A DNA stretch of 64,000 nucleotides. Source: Pyropia yezoensis. Lineage: Eukaryota; Rhodophyta; Bangiophyceae; Bangiales; Bangiaceae. Under the pieces are notes generated by a model. It ran no database searches, was not told where the DNA came from, and saw only the letters and a list, made by a program, of their open reading frames with translations. Shown in pieces: positions 43,801-53,850 of this stretch. The DNA lies in contig CM020620.1 in the NCBI GenBank assembly GCA_009829735.1, positions 8,014,545-8,078,544 of the forward strand, given 5' to 3'. The stretch's first letter is position 1. The number at the start of each line of letters is the position of its first letter. Made by a program: the position numbers and the translations under genes.

Positions 43801-44403
43801 ATGTCTACCCAAGAGACGGGGAACGTTCAAGATGACGGATCGGCGTCGACGCCGACCCCGGAGTTGAACACGGGAACCGGGATCGGTAACCCGGTCGACA
43901 ACATTGAGACGCCGATGCTCTCCGATGCCGGATCGAAGTTTGGTACGGCGCGGGCGGCCGGGGGCGGCGGACCGCCTCAACCGTCTTCTGCCGACCTCAC
44001 TCCGCCACCACCTTCAACAGGGGATTCCCTGATGGCATCATTGGCTCGCGTCGAGGCCCGGTTCACCGGACTCGACGCCCGTCAAGAGCGTACGGAGGAC
44101 GCAACGGCTGTGCAGATGTCAACACGCCATACGACGGTACCCCGTCGTTTTCCTCCCACACCGGTACGGTTCGAACCGGACGGACTACTTTCGGAGTCCA
44201 CCAGGGTCGACCCCGGTGTTGTCACTCCTGGACAACCCCCGGATACGGCGGGTTATGGATCCGACTCGTCAGCCGAGTTGGAACGTAGCCACACGGAGCG
44301 CTACGCTCGGAGCACCCACAGCGTACTCCGCGGACATGGTCCAGCGGATACTTACGCCGGAACAGAGTCGGCTATGGGGGGGGGCGGTACCCTATCGCAG
44401 TAA
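43801..44403 (+). pseudogene. truncated gag-like frame of element B
   Basis: 200 codons from the ATG at 43801, about 200 bp after the primer-binding site. The product is Pro/Thr/Ser-rich with SLMASLARVEARFTGLDARQ as the only helical stretch, as in the N-termini of other gag proteins. It ends after a run of nine G at about 44,375, which may be a frameshift since another frame stays open to 44,491. Element A begins at 44,474, and no continuation of this gag is seen beyond 53,850. Confidence 0.45.
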
Positions 44404-44473
44404 CCCCTCGACGACGGAAGCCAAGCAACTCGGGTACCCGAGGCGCCGACGCCGGAATTTCCAGCGTCACTGG

Positions 44474-44942
44474 TGTGGCAAAAACCACTAGCACACACGG
44501 CACCCAAGTTGGGGCGGTGTGCTAGGGCTGCCTCCCGTGTCGGGGGAACCGGAAGAAGTGCAAGTCGCACACACTCTGTCCCTGTTGTGGGGCAAACCCC
44601 CCACGGACAAACAAGAGGATGGTGTGTGGTCCAACAGTTTCTTGGTCGGGACGGGGACGCAGGGCCAAGCCCCACTGTCCCTCCCCTTATCCCCCCAGGG
44701 TCCACTCAGAATCTCGCCACTCAGAATCTCCCACCCCAGCACCTGCCCACCGGGCCACACGAAAATTCAAGACGATAAATGCAGAAAACCCTCAAATCCA
44801 AGTTGGATTTACTACTAAGCTAACTATCCCAAACTTAGGGAATATGGACCCAAATGCAGGGGGAGGAGCGGATCAGGCTAGTGGCCTGCCGCCCCTTGCA
44901 TGGCACGTGTTGCCCCCCTACCTGGGGGTCAATACTGCCACA
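44474..44942 (-). repeat. 3' LTR of element A
   Basis: 469 bp, TGTGGCA...TGCCACA. It contains a short tandem duplication of CCACTCAGAATCTC at about 44,701-44,728 and the hairpin AAATCCAA-G-TTGGATTT at 44,794-44,810. Confidence 0.92.
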
Positions 44943-44955
44943 CTCCCCTCTCCTC
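44943..44955 (-). other. polypurine tract of element A
   Basis: On the element strand GAGGAGAGGGGAG lies directly against the 3' LTR, where plus-strand DNA synthesis would be primed. Confidence 0.75.
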
Positions 44956-45280
44956 AGTTCCGACCGACCTGGTCGGCCCTGTGAGGGGGTGCGTAAACGC
45001 ACGTCTCGGCGTTGGAGGCGCGACTTGCTGTCCCCCATCGAGTACGTAACACGGATGTGGAGGCGGTCACGTTGACCGCCCCTCTCCTCAAGCTTGCCCA
45101 CTCGGCAGCTTGCTCTCCTCAGTTCACACTTCACCATCACCACCACCTCCCCTTCACCTTCCACTGGGCCGCCCCACGCTGGGGAGGCCACCCGTATACC
45201 CACGATCCGAGTCCCCCTCAACTCGAGGCGGGTCTCGTGCTGCGATAGCCAGAGCGTCTCTCCCCAACTTGGGGAGAGCC

Positions 45281-47224
45281 ATGGCGACTCCGGGAGTGGA
45301 GACGGACTCTCTTGACGAGCGCATGGAGGACACCTCCTACGGGGCAGCACCCGCCGGGACTTCCGGCGGGGGCTCCGCGATCGCTCCGGGGGACGGGACT
45401 CCCGTGTCACCCGGCTTTGGGTTGACGGCGGGGTCTCCCCCGGAGGCGGGACAAGTTGTCCCGCGTGAGGCCTTGGGGCGGTGGTTTTACCCCGCTTGGC
45501 CTCTCTATGAGGAGGAGCTGACTGTTCTTCGCTGTGGCCGACTTGGCGCAGCGATGGGCCGGGTATGGGACCGCCTACGGGAGAAGTATCCCCGTAGGGT
45601 CGGGTTCCCTGCCGGCTTTAGGACGGACCAGTTTGCCTTCCTGGACGATGAGGAGGTTGAGGACGTTCAGCGTGCCAAGGCCATGGTGGACCGCGGGGGA
45701 ACTATCCCGGGTCCCGGCGACTTGCCGACCTTCACGTGGGACGCTGTGGCAACTCGCCCACCGTACCTCCACGAGGCCGATCCGCACACTCATCACTTTG
45801 ATGTGCGGATGGAGAAAGACTTCCGGCGAGGTCCCTACTTGGTGACCTCGGCTCAACTTGAGTTTCCTCAACAGTCTGCTGCCAGTAAGGAGCAGTACTA
45901 TCCGAGGAAGCCCGAGTGGTGGCCTCAAGTTGAGGTCCCCTACGGGTTCCCGGCGTTGTTGCCACGGTTGCTTGACCACTTCGGCTCCGTCATGTTGACG
46001 GCTGCCCCTGATCACCCGGTGTGGGCCATGTTGGCCACCAAGTGGCTCCTCGAGGTCATGTCGACCTGGGTGTCCTGTGTTCAGCGGCGGGGGATGCTCT
46101 GGCATCTCCCCCTCCGGCTCCTCCAAGGTTTGGAACAGCTCACCCCTCAGCTAGTTGCTGAGGGGTGCTCATCAGGACAACTCACTCTACTTGAGGAGAT
46201 GCTCCGGCTACATATGTTTATCGAGTGGGAGAGCATTGAGCACAAGTTGCGCCGCCCCACTCGTGGGCCCAAGGACGATGGCGCACTTCGCCAGTTCGTG
46301 TGGGTCGCTCGTGAACTTCACGACGGCCGTGTGGTCCTACGAGAGGGGTTGGGCATCGGGGACTACCCGTATGCCCCGGGGGTGGATCGCCACACTGCGC
46401 CACCCCCGGACAAGCCCATAGTTATGGCCGTGCCGTCCTATGATGACCATATGACTCAACCCACTGCGGGGGCCCCAAGTCGGGGTCGCAGTTACACCCG
46501 GGTACCGCCACCTCGGCGGGCCCCTCCGCTTCCTCCTGTTCCTTTCCAACCTCACGGGAACATCCCGATCAGCGTGGCCGTGGAGTCTTCCACCCCGGTG
46601 TCCCCCAACTTGGGGGCCACCCTCCTGACGGTATACCCCAAATTGGTGTTGCCGCCCACGCCTCTATCCTCAGAGATGATGATCACCACGTTGGTGCGCG
46701 CCATTTCCTGGTTGGCCGCGTCGACCGCAACCCTACAGAGTTCCGAGACTCCTCAACTTGAGGAGCGCGTTCGTACTGCAGTGGCGACCGCGAGTTGCGA
46801 GTCGGTGGCGGAGTTTATGACAGCCGAGTTGGCTCGCATTGGGGCTATTATGCCCCAGCCAGCCCCACTTGGGCGTGGCAAACGTCGCGCGAGCCGGGCA
46901 TACTCGCCTCCTCGCCGTCGTCGCCGACACTCGCGGCGCTCTCCTTCCGTATCGGAAGACGAGTTGTCTTACTCCGTTTCGGAGTCCTCTACCCCGTCGG
47001 AGACGGAGTCTGTCCAGCGTCTGCGTCGCAAACTTGCGCGCAAGACCAGGCAGAAGAGTGGCCACGGTCGGCGCCACTTGCGCGACCGTGAGGGGCGCGA
47101 CGGTTCCGACTTGGAGCCGCTGCCCTCTCCAACAAGTGGAGACCGTTATCGGCGTGGGTCTCGCCGCTCGCCTCCACGTGAGGGCGAGGGCCGTGGAGTG
47201 GGAGAGTCTAGCATGCGTGCCTAG
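45281..47224 (+). CDS. antisense open reading frame of element A, unknown function
   Basis: 647 codons on the strand opposite to gag and pol, from an ATG in good context (gagccATGg) to a stop 111 bp from the pol stop. Not low-complexity: residues about 65-410 have balanced composition with blocks such as RWFYPAWPLYEEELTVLRCG, FAFLDDEEVEDVQRAKAMVD, ALLPRLLDHFGSVMLTAAPD and LVAEGCSSGQLTLLEEMLRL, probably a mostly helical globular domain. Residues about 430-520 are Pro-rich. The last 115 are Arg/Ser-rich (YSPPRRRRRHSRRSPSVSED), like SR proteins, which suggests nuclear or RNA binding. No family recognised. Position between pol and the 3' LTR recalls the antisense frames reported in plant Tat-clade Gypsy elements. 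Confidence 0.65.
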   Translation: MATPGVETDSLDERMEDTSYGAAPAGTSGGGSAIAPGDGTPVSPGFGLTAGSPPEAGQVVPREALGRWFYPAWPLYEEELTVLRCGRLGAAMGRVWDRLREKYPRRVGFPAGFRTDQFAFLDDEEVEDVQRAKAMVDRGGTIPGPGDLPTFTWDAVATRPPYLHEADPHTHHFDVRMEKDFRRGPYLVTSAQLEFPQQSAASKEQYYPRKPEWWPQVEVPYGFPALLPRLLDHFGSVMLTAAPDHPVWAMLATKWLLEVMSTWVSCVQRRGMLWHLPLRLLQGLEQLTPQLVAEGCSSGQLTLLEEMLRLHMFIEWESIEHKLRRPTRGPKDDGALRQFVWVARELHDGRVVLREGLGIGDYPYAPGVDRHTAPPPDKPIVMAVPSYDDHMTQPTAGAPSRGRSYTRVPPPRRAPPLPPVPFQPHGNIPISVAVESSTPVSPNLGATLLTVYPKLVLPPTPLSSEMMITTLVRAISWLAASTATLQSSETPQLEERVRTAVATASCESVAEFMTAELARIGAIMPQPAPLGRGKRRASRAYSPPRRRRRHSRRSPSVSEDELSYSVSESSTPSETESVQRLRRKLARKTRQKSGHGRRHLRDREGRDGSDLEPLPSPTSGDRYRRGSRRSPPREGEGRGVGESSMRA

Positions 47225-47335
47225 TTGGTAGCTGCCTTTGTTGTGAGAGTGTGAGGGTTAGGGCTGTAGTTAAAAGCCACTCTGCGTACCACTTCGACTT
47301 GAAGCACTCTCTTGGCACTGTTGCTCGGCCTTCCC

Positions 47336-50300
47336 TCACGTTGAGGGAGGGCTGTTAGGGTCTATCTCATTCCGGGCACAGTACGCCCGGACCTTCTCAG
47401 CGGGAAGGTCCTCCACATACTCCCACGTATCATCCTTGGCTTTGTAGCCAAACCAACGCACCCTCAACATGAGGCGGTCAGTGTCTTCATCCCATCCGTG
47501 GTCGATGAACTTATCGAACACGTACTCCTGCGGGCCCTGCTTGGCCGCAGGCAGTGAGGGGAGGCGCCACGCTTCCAAAACACGCGCCCAAGCTGGGTCG
47601 CCTGCAGGCGGTGGTGCAACTTTGACCACGTCCTGTCCGTTCACTGTGCGGACCCCATCGTCACTTTCGATGGTGAAGCGCCGCCCATCAGTACAAAGGA
47701 CCTGGTACGGCCCCTTCGTCTGGAATACCAACTTACCCCCAGTTGGGGTGTGTGAGTGTACCAGCACCCAGTCACCCTGCTCGGGGACATGTTTAGCATT
47801 GCGCACCTTTTTGTCAGAGGTACGCTTGTAGCGCTTTTGTGCTTTGTCCATCTCAGCCCTGACTTTAGGGATGAGGTTTTCAAGCCTAGCGGCGAACTCC
47901 GCCTTACTCTCAGTAGGAGTAGGCGTACTGCCACCATCCTCCCTAGTTGGGAGCGACCGCCGCACGGCAATAGACCGCACGCGACGGGGGGTCACAAAAG
48001 CGAGGGGTACTTCCCCTGTAGATGAGTGAACCTGCGAATTGTAGGCAGTAGTAAGGATAGAAATGTATTGGTCCCACGTCTTCACGTGCTCACTCACATA
48101 GTGGCGCAGCTGCCTAACAATAGTTTTGTTGAAGCGCTCCACCTGCCCATTAGTTTGTGGGCGGTAGGGGGTGGCATAGTTTGCCTTAACCCCCAACATA
48201 TCCAGCACTCCCTGAAACAGTACAGACGCAAATTGCGGTCCATTGTCCGATAGTGTACTATCTGGGATGCCATACGCGGCAACCCAGTGATCTAGGAAGG
48301 CTGACACGACCGACATGGCCGTGATCTCTGCCAGTGGGATCGCTCGCGTAAGTTTCGTGAAGCGGTCACAGATGACCAGGAGGTACTGGTTGCCCTCCTC
48401 GGTCACGGGCAGTGGCCCAAAGATGTCCATCGCCAACGCGGCGAAGGGCTCCTTGGCCGGGAACAATAGCATAGCCGTAGTAGGCCGCCGTTCCATCAGA
48501 CGATTCTGTGCACAACTTGTGCAGGCAGCCACCCAACTGTAGATGTCCACCACCATGGACGGGCAGTAGTACCTGGTCCTCAGGGTCTGGTACAGTTTAC
48601 TAGACCCCAGGTGTCCACCCGTGGGAGCGTTGTGCTCCCTCTCAAGGATACTGTCCTTGAGGGATGCGGGGACGACAAGTTGTTCGGTCCCCTGGAATAC
48701 CCCCCTCCTCATGAGGAGGCCATCGTCTCCCAGAAAGAAGCGCGTCTCTACCACTGTATCCAGTATATCCCTCTGCGACTTGCAGAAGGGATCCTCGGCC
48801 TGGGCCTTCACCACCTCGTCCAGGGACAGGGGCCAGTACTTCTTGTTCCCTGGCGCCTCGGGGTTCAACGCCTGACCCGAGCGCGTGACTACCCCCACGA
48901 TGGGGATGTCCTCATCGACTGGGTTAGTGTCCAGCCCCTCGGTAGGTACCCGAGAGAGGCCGTCGGCAAGGGCATGTTGCCTGCCAGGTCGGTATATAAT
49001 GTCAAAGTTGAAGGGTGCCAGTCGCACCCTCCACCGGTTGAGACGAGTGTTCGTACAGTCCGTCTTAAAGATGAACTGCAACGCGCGGTGGTCACAGCGG
49101 ATGAGGAACTTCTCACCCTCCAGGTAGTGACGAAGTGACGTCACCGCCCACACCACTGCGAGTCCTTCCAACTCGGTGACTCCGTAGTTCTTCTCGGCCG
49201 AGTTCAGCCCCTTACTAAAGTATCCCACCGGCAAGTACTCCTTGTCCGGCTGCTGCTGAAGCAACACTCAACCAAGTCGGTCGTAGCTAGCGTCCACATC
49301 CAGGATGTAGTGGCCTCCCAACCTGGGAATAGCCAAGATGGGGGGCTTCAGCAGAAGGTCCCGAAGAGTCTCAAAGGATTCCTGCTCCACCCGACTTGGG
49401 GGAGGCAGGTTCTTCGGTAGCGTTGAGCTCACTAGCTCATTCAACGGCTTCGCCACCTTGGCGAAGCCCTTGGTGAAACGTCGGTACACGTTACACATCC
49501 CGAGGAAGCTCCTCATCTGGGTCTGGGTCCGGGGGTACTGAGCCTTACGAATGGCCCTCAAGTTCTTCTCGTTAACACTGAGACGCCCCGGACGGACAAC
49601 ATGTCCCAAGTACTCCACCTCTTGAGTGAAGAGGTGGCACTTACTCGCCTTCAGTGACACACCGGCGTCAGCAAGTAGCTTGAATACCTGGCCAAGATGG
49701 CCCATGTGTTCCTCCAGACTTCGGGAGAACACAATGATATCGTCTAGGTACACAAGACAGATCTGCCACCGTACTCCGGCCAGAATCATGTCCATAGCGC
49801 GCTGGAAAGTTGCCGGCGCGTTACACAGACCAAACGGTAGGCGCTTGCACTGGTAGGTACCACAGTGACAGGTAAAGGTAGTTTTATGCCTGTCCTCCGG
49901 GGCAATGGGAATTTGCCAGTACCCCGCGTTACAGTCCAGGGTAGAGAACACGTTTGCCTCCCCCAGAGAGTCCAGACAGTCGTCCATCCAAGGTAGGGGA
50001 TAACTGTCCTTCACCGTGCTCTCGTTGAGCTTACGGTAGTCGATACAAAACCGGGGGGTCCCATCAACTTTGGGGACGATAACCACCGGACTCGCCCACT
50101 TGGCGTTGCTGGCCTCGATCACATCGAGGGCCTCCATGCGAGCAACTTGCTCCTTAACGAGGGCCCTTGAACGAGGTCCTCCCCTATACGGTTGTTGGCG
50201 TATAGGGGGTGCACCGGGCTTCAACTCGATCCGGTGTTGGGTGGCTCTCATGAGTCCCAATTGACCATCCCACAACTTGTGATACTGGTCCAAGAGGCGT

Positions 50301-51319
50301 TCAACTTGAACCCTCAACCTGGGGGGGACACCCTCCATGTTCACATGGAGTCGAGGAGAGGCGGCCGACTTGGCTTGATGCTCCTCCTTTCCGGACTTCG
50401 GGTCGCTACTTGCGCCCGCGTTGAGGGTGACCGCTACTACCGGTCCCTCGTGTTGGTCGATATAGCCGAACTTGGCTCCCGACTTGAAGTACTTGGGCGT
50501 CGGGCTCAGGTTCATCACCTGGATCCTCCACGGGACTCCGGCTTTGGAGTCCATCGTGCCAAGGGCAACATGCACTTGGTGCTTGCGAGCAAGACGGGGG
50601 TGAAGGTGCACCAACCCGTTCCCCGTAAAATCAGTTACAACATCAACGTGCGCCACCGAGTTGGGGGGCAACGTGACTTTGCGGGCTAAACGCAGGGTAG
50701 CAGTAAACCCTTCCCTCACCGAACGAACAGGCTTCCACTGTGAGACTGTCACAGGAGCCACAGACTTTCCCTTACGAAGGATGGGGATAGTCTCCCCATT
50801 CATCAACTTGACCCAGTACTCAGGGCCACAAATCAAAGGCACTTGTGTAACAACATAAGGGGTACCCAGAAGCAGGGGTACCGATATATTCTCAACTACG
50901 CCATAGGTCACGTCGACCTCATGGGTCCCCAACCTAGTTGGTAGGGTCACGGCACCAACGATGGGAAGTACCCCACCATTGATGTCAATCATATGGTCAG
51001 CTTTGGACCTCCAGCGTTGGAGCTTCACCTCCTTTGGTAATAGCGACTTGCGTATCAAGGAGGCTCCTGACCCGGTATCAAGTACGATACGGGTACAGCA
51101 TGCACGGCCGGGGGCAAGTTGCACCCGTCCAGCCACCTGGAAGTTCTCACCCGTCAGCACCGCGATGACCCGACGTGGGTTTACGTTCTTGGGGAGTCCT
51201 ACCCGAGGTGGGCGGACTCCCTTAGGTCGCCGCAGTATCCGGCACGACTGGTTCGTCCTCCTGGCCCACTTGGCCGAGGCTGCCGTTGTGAGCTTCGGAC
51301 GACCAGCCCCAACGGTCAT
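47336..51319 (-). pseudogene. pol of element A, interrupted by one TGA in RNase H
   Basis: 1,327 sense and nonsense codons. Protease DTGSGAS at residues 81-87. Reverse transcriptase with FCIDYRKLNESTVKDSYPLP, STLDCNAGYWQIPIAP, LPFGLCNAPATFQRAMD and catalytic YLDD (524-527). RNase H starts at LDVDAS, and codon 684 (49,270-49,268) is TGA, followed in the same frame by VLLQQQPDKEYLPVGYFSKG. Integrase follows with an H..H..C..C zinc site ending CTSCAQNR, and catalytic core D (AMDIFGPL), D (LSDNGPQF) and E (QVERFNK). A chromodomain ends the protein (VFDKFIDHG, LRVRWFGYKAKDDTWEYVEDL). Apart from the TGA all catalytic residues are present. The start ATG overlaps the gag stop. Confidence 0.9.
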
Positions 51320-53262
51320 TCGTTTCCCGCCGACTTGGCGTCCGAATCTGAGGGCGGGGAGGAAGACGACGAGTCCGAGGACGACGTGTCCGCCTCCTCC
51401 GCCGAGGGTGTGGCGACCGCAACGACCGGTCGAGACCCACCCTCGCGGCGTGAACGTACTTCGTTCGTAGCCGACTTTTTACTCGCATTCCTAACAAGTT
51501 GTTGGATGCGTTTACTCAACTTGGGGCAATCATATGCCCAGTGACCATCGGAGTTGCTGTTCCAACACCGATGGTCCGTTCCGGGAGGGGTCTTCCCAAC
51601 TGGGGAAGACGAAGGGATACCCTGGGAAGTTCCCACGGCAGCTACCACCCTCTCCTTGCGGATTCGGCGTGCCTCTCTCAACTCTCTGGCCTGGCGCGCC
51701 TCCTCCCGTTCCTTGGCCAACTCGGCCTGACGCTCCTGGCGTTGTTCCTCCCGCAACTTGCGGTAGGCCTCGCCTCTGCGATAGGCGAACCTGGCCAACT
51801 CGGCCAGGGTCGCCCGGGCAGTGTTATGCTCCCGGGTCTCCATCCGGACTGACCAATGGAGTCCCTCCACAAACCGACTCTTCACCACAGCTTGTGGATG
51901 AAGAAACCCACAAAGATTGTTGAGCTTACGGACTCGCTCCGCAAAGGACAACTCGTCCTCCGCCTCTTCCTGATGGGCTTGCGTAAACTCCTCGACTTGA
52001 GAAGCCAACGCTGCCTCATCAACCATGGCTCTCAACAACCAGTTGACGAGCTCCAAATAGGACGTCACCTCCCCAGCGCCTCCACTTGAGGAGCTGGGCA
52101 TGACGGACATAAGTTCTGTCCGTAGGTCGCCCTTCGTAAACTCCTGTAGCATGTAAAAAGCCATGCCTTCACTTATGGCATTGTCGTCACAGGCTTTTGT
52201 GAAACGACGTAGGAACTCAAAGACACGGAGGGGGGGAGTTCCGTCCCACTCCGCTTTGTGCCCAAAAGAATGAAGTGCATTCTTCTTGGCACGGCCCATG
52301 GCTCGGGCCTGGTCAGGACCATACGCCACCGACTTGTTGTGGAGGGCGTAGGTCTCACAGTCAAAGATCCTCTGGTAGACCGGGTTGGCTACCTGGATCT
52401 TGGGCGGCACCTCACGTTGAGGGAACAGCCGCTGTGGCACTGGGGTAAGTTCACTCTCAGTGCCTGTAGTCCGGCGCGGCGCGCTTGGTGTAGCCGCCGG
52501 CGTTTCCGGGGGGAACTCCCCCGTGAAGGGCGTACGCCCCACCGAGTATGGTGTGGCTCCCTCGTTGGGAGTCACAGGTGTCGCCCCCAGTTCGGGGCGA
52601 CCAGAGATAGGCGTAAGGGGGGATTCCCCCTGCGCCTGCGGGCTCGAAAGCCCCAATCCGGTTTGGACATTAAGGCCATCTGGCAAACTCGCCACAATCT
52701 GATTCAGAATAGTATTCGTCATCGTGACCACCAGGTCCGGCAAAGTCTGCCGCAACACATTGGTCGCCTCCCGACGGACAGTTTCCGCGAGGAGTGGATT
52801 GACGACTCCAGTTGAGTCTCGGTCCGCCTCCGGGAGTCCACCTGAGGGGTAACCACGTTCCTCAGGGGTCTCAACCGGGGGCATGGGCGCGAGCCGATCG
52901 CCGACCAACGGAGGTCCACCGTCCTCCGAAAGCCTAGTTGGCGACGACTCCAAGCCAAAGTTGGCTCCAACCCGAGTGGAACCCGCGGGGACAGTCCTCA
53001 CCCCTTGGGACGTTCCCGTTGAGTATACCACACGGTGGCCAGACTTCGGCCCACCCACATCAGAAGTGTCACCCGAGTGAACTCCCGACTGAGTCAGGGT
53101 GGCCTGTTGCCCGCCCGTACTTCCAGTCCTGCTGGCTTGAGGGACCTCTAGTCCCTCTGCGACCCCAGGTAAACCCACCTGTGTCTCACCAGTATTCAAA
53201 GGCACTGAAGTACGTGCGTCACCCGTGTACTCCCCGGACGACGGGGGGTCCGAGCTAGCCAT
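51316..53262 (-). CDS. gag of element A
   Basis: 648 residues from the ATG at 53262. The first 290 are Pro/Gly/Thr-rich. Residues about 300-480 form the helical capsid-like part (for example GTPPLRVFEFLRRFTKACDD, AFYMLQEFTKGDLRTELMSV and FVEGLHWSVRMETREHNTAR). A long charged coiled coil follows (KLREEQRQERQAELAKEREE). A zinc knuckle of the CX2CX4HX4C type is recognisable, but its second Cys is Ser: CWNSNSDGHWAYDC. The tail is Ser/Asp-rich. The stop TGA (51,318-51,316) overlaps the pol ATG as ATGA. Confidence 0.85.
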   Translation of the reverse strand: MASSDPPSSGEYTGDARTSVPLNTGETQVGLPGVAEGLEVPQASRTGSTGGQQATLTQSGVHSGDTSDVGGPKSGHRVVYSTGTSQGVRTVPAGSTRVGANFGLESSPTRLSEDGGPPLVGDRLAPMPPVETPEERGYPSGGLPEADRDSTGVVNPLLAETVRREATNVLRQTLPDLVVTMTNTILNQIVASLPDGLNVQTGLGLSSPQAQGESPLTPISGRPELGATPVTPNEGATPYSVGRTPFTGEFPPETPAATPSAPRRTTGTESELTPVPQRLFPQREVPPKIQVANPVYQRIFDCETYALHNKSVAYGPDQARAMGRAKKNALHSFGHKAEWDGTPPLRVFEFLRRFTKACDDNAISEGMAFYMLQEFTKGDLRTELMSVMPSSSSGGAGEVTSYLELVNWLLRAMVDEAALASQVEEFTQAHQEEAEDELSFAERVRKLNNLCGFLHPQAVVKSRFVEGLHWSVRMETREHNTARATLAELARFAYRRGEAYRKLREEQRQERQAELAKEREEARQARELREARRIRKERVVAAVGTSQGIPSSSPVGKTPPGTDHRCWNSNSDGHWAYDCPKLSKRIQQLVRNASKKSATNEVRSRREGGSRPVVAVATPSAEEADTSSSDSSSSSPPSDSDAKSAGNE

Positions 53263-53360
53263 GTTGGCTGACGATCCGTATGACACGGTCCAAGACCACC
53301 GTTCCTCTGAGACAGAGGGCCCCCTACACCCGGGTGCACCCGGAGGTAAAGTTTACCGCT

Positions 53361-53379
53361 GTCCCCTGCTGCTCCACCA
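53361..53379 (-). other. primer-binding site of element A
   Basis: On the element strand TGGTGGAGCAGCAGGGGAC begins two bases after the 5' LTR. It is the same site as in element B with one change. A GGTAAA-G-TTTACC palindrome follows at 53,345-53,357. Confidence 0.6.
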
Positions 53380-53381
53380 AA

Positions 53382-53850
53382 TGTGGCAAAAACCACAAGC
53401 ACACACGGCACCCAAGTTGGGGCGGTGTGCTAGGGCTGCCTCCCGTGTCGGGGGAACCGGAAGAAGTGCAAGTCGCACACACTCTGTCCCTGTTGTGGGG
53501 CAAACCCCCCACGGACAAACAAGAGGATGGTGTGTGGTCCAACAGTTTCTTGGTCGGGACGGGGACGCAGGGCCAAGCCCCGCTGTCCCTCCCCTTATCC
53601 CCCCAGGGTCCACTCAGAATCTCGCCACTCAGAATCTCCCACCCCAGCACCTGCCCACCGGGCCACACGAAAATTCAAGACGATAAATGCAGAAAACCCT
53701 CAAATCCAAGTTGGATTTACTACTAAGCTAACTATCCCAAACTTAGGGAATATGGACCCAAATGCAGGGGGAGGAGCGGATCAGGCTAGTGGCCTGCCGC
53801 CCCTTGCATGGCACGTGTTGCCCCCCTACCTGGGGGTCAATACTGCCACA
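53382..53850 (-). repeat. 5' LTR of element A
   Basis: 469 bp with the same TGTGGCA / TGCCACA ends as the other LTR; two single-base differences noticed (near 53,395 and 53,581). Confidence 0.92.

Larger units (their letters stand above)
44474..53850 (-). mobile_element. chromodomain Ty3/Gypsy LTR retrotransposon (element A)
   Basis: 9,377 bp, transcribed leftward. Order along the element: 5' LTR (53,382-53,850), primer-binding site, gag, pol (protease, reverse transcriptase, RNase H, integrase, chromodomain), an antisense open frame, polypurine tract, 3' LTR (44,474-44,942). Protease-RT-RH-integrase order with a C-terminal chromodomain places it among chromoviruses. The two LTRs differ at two sites by my reading, so insertion was recent, but pol has an internal TGA. 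The flanking 5-mers (ACTGG left, GGGAG right) do not match. Confidence 0.93.
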
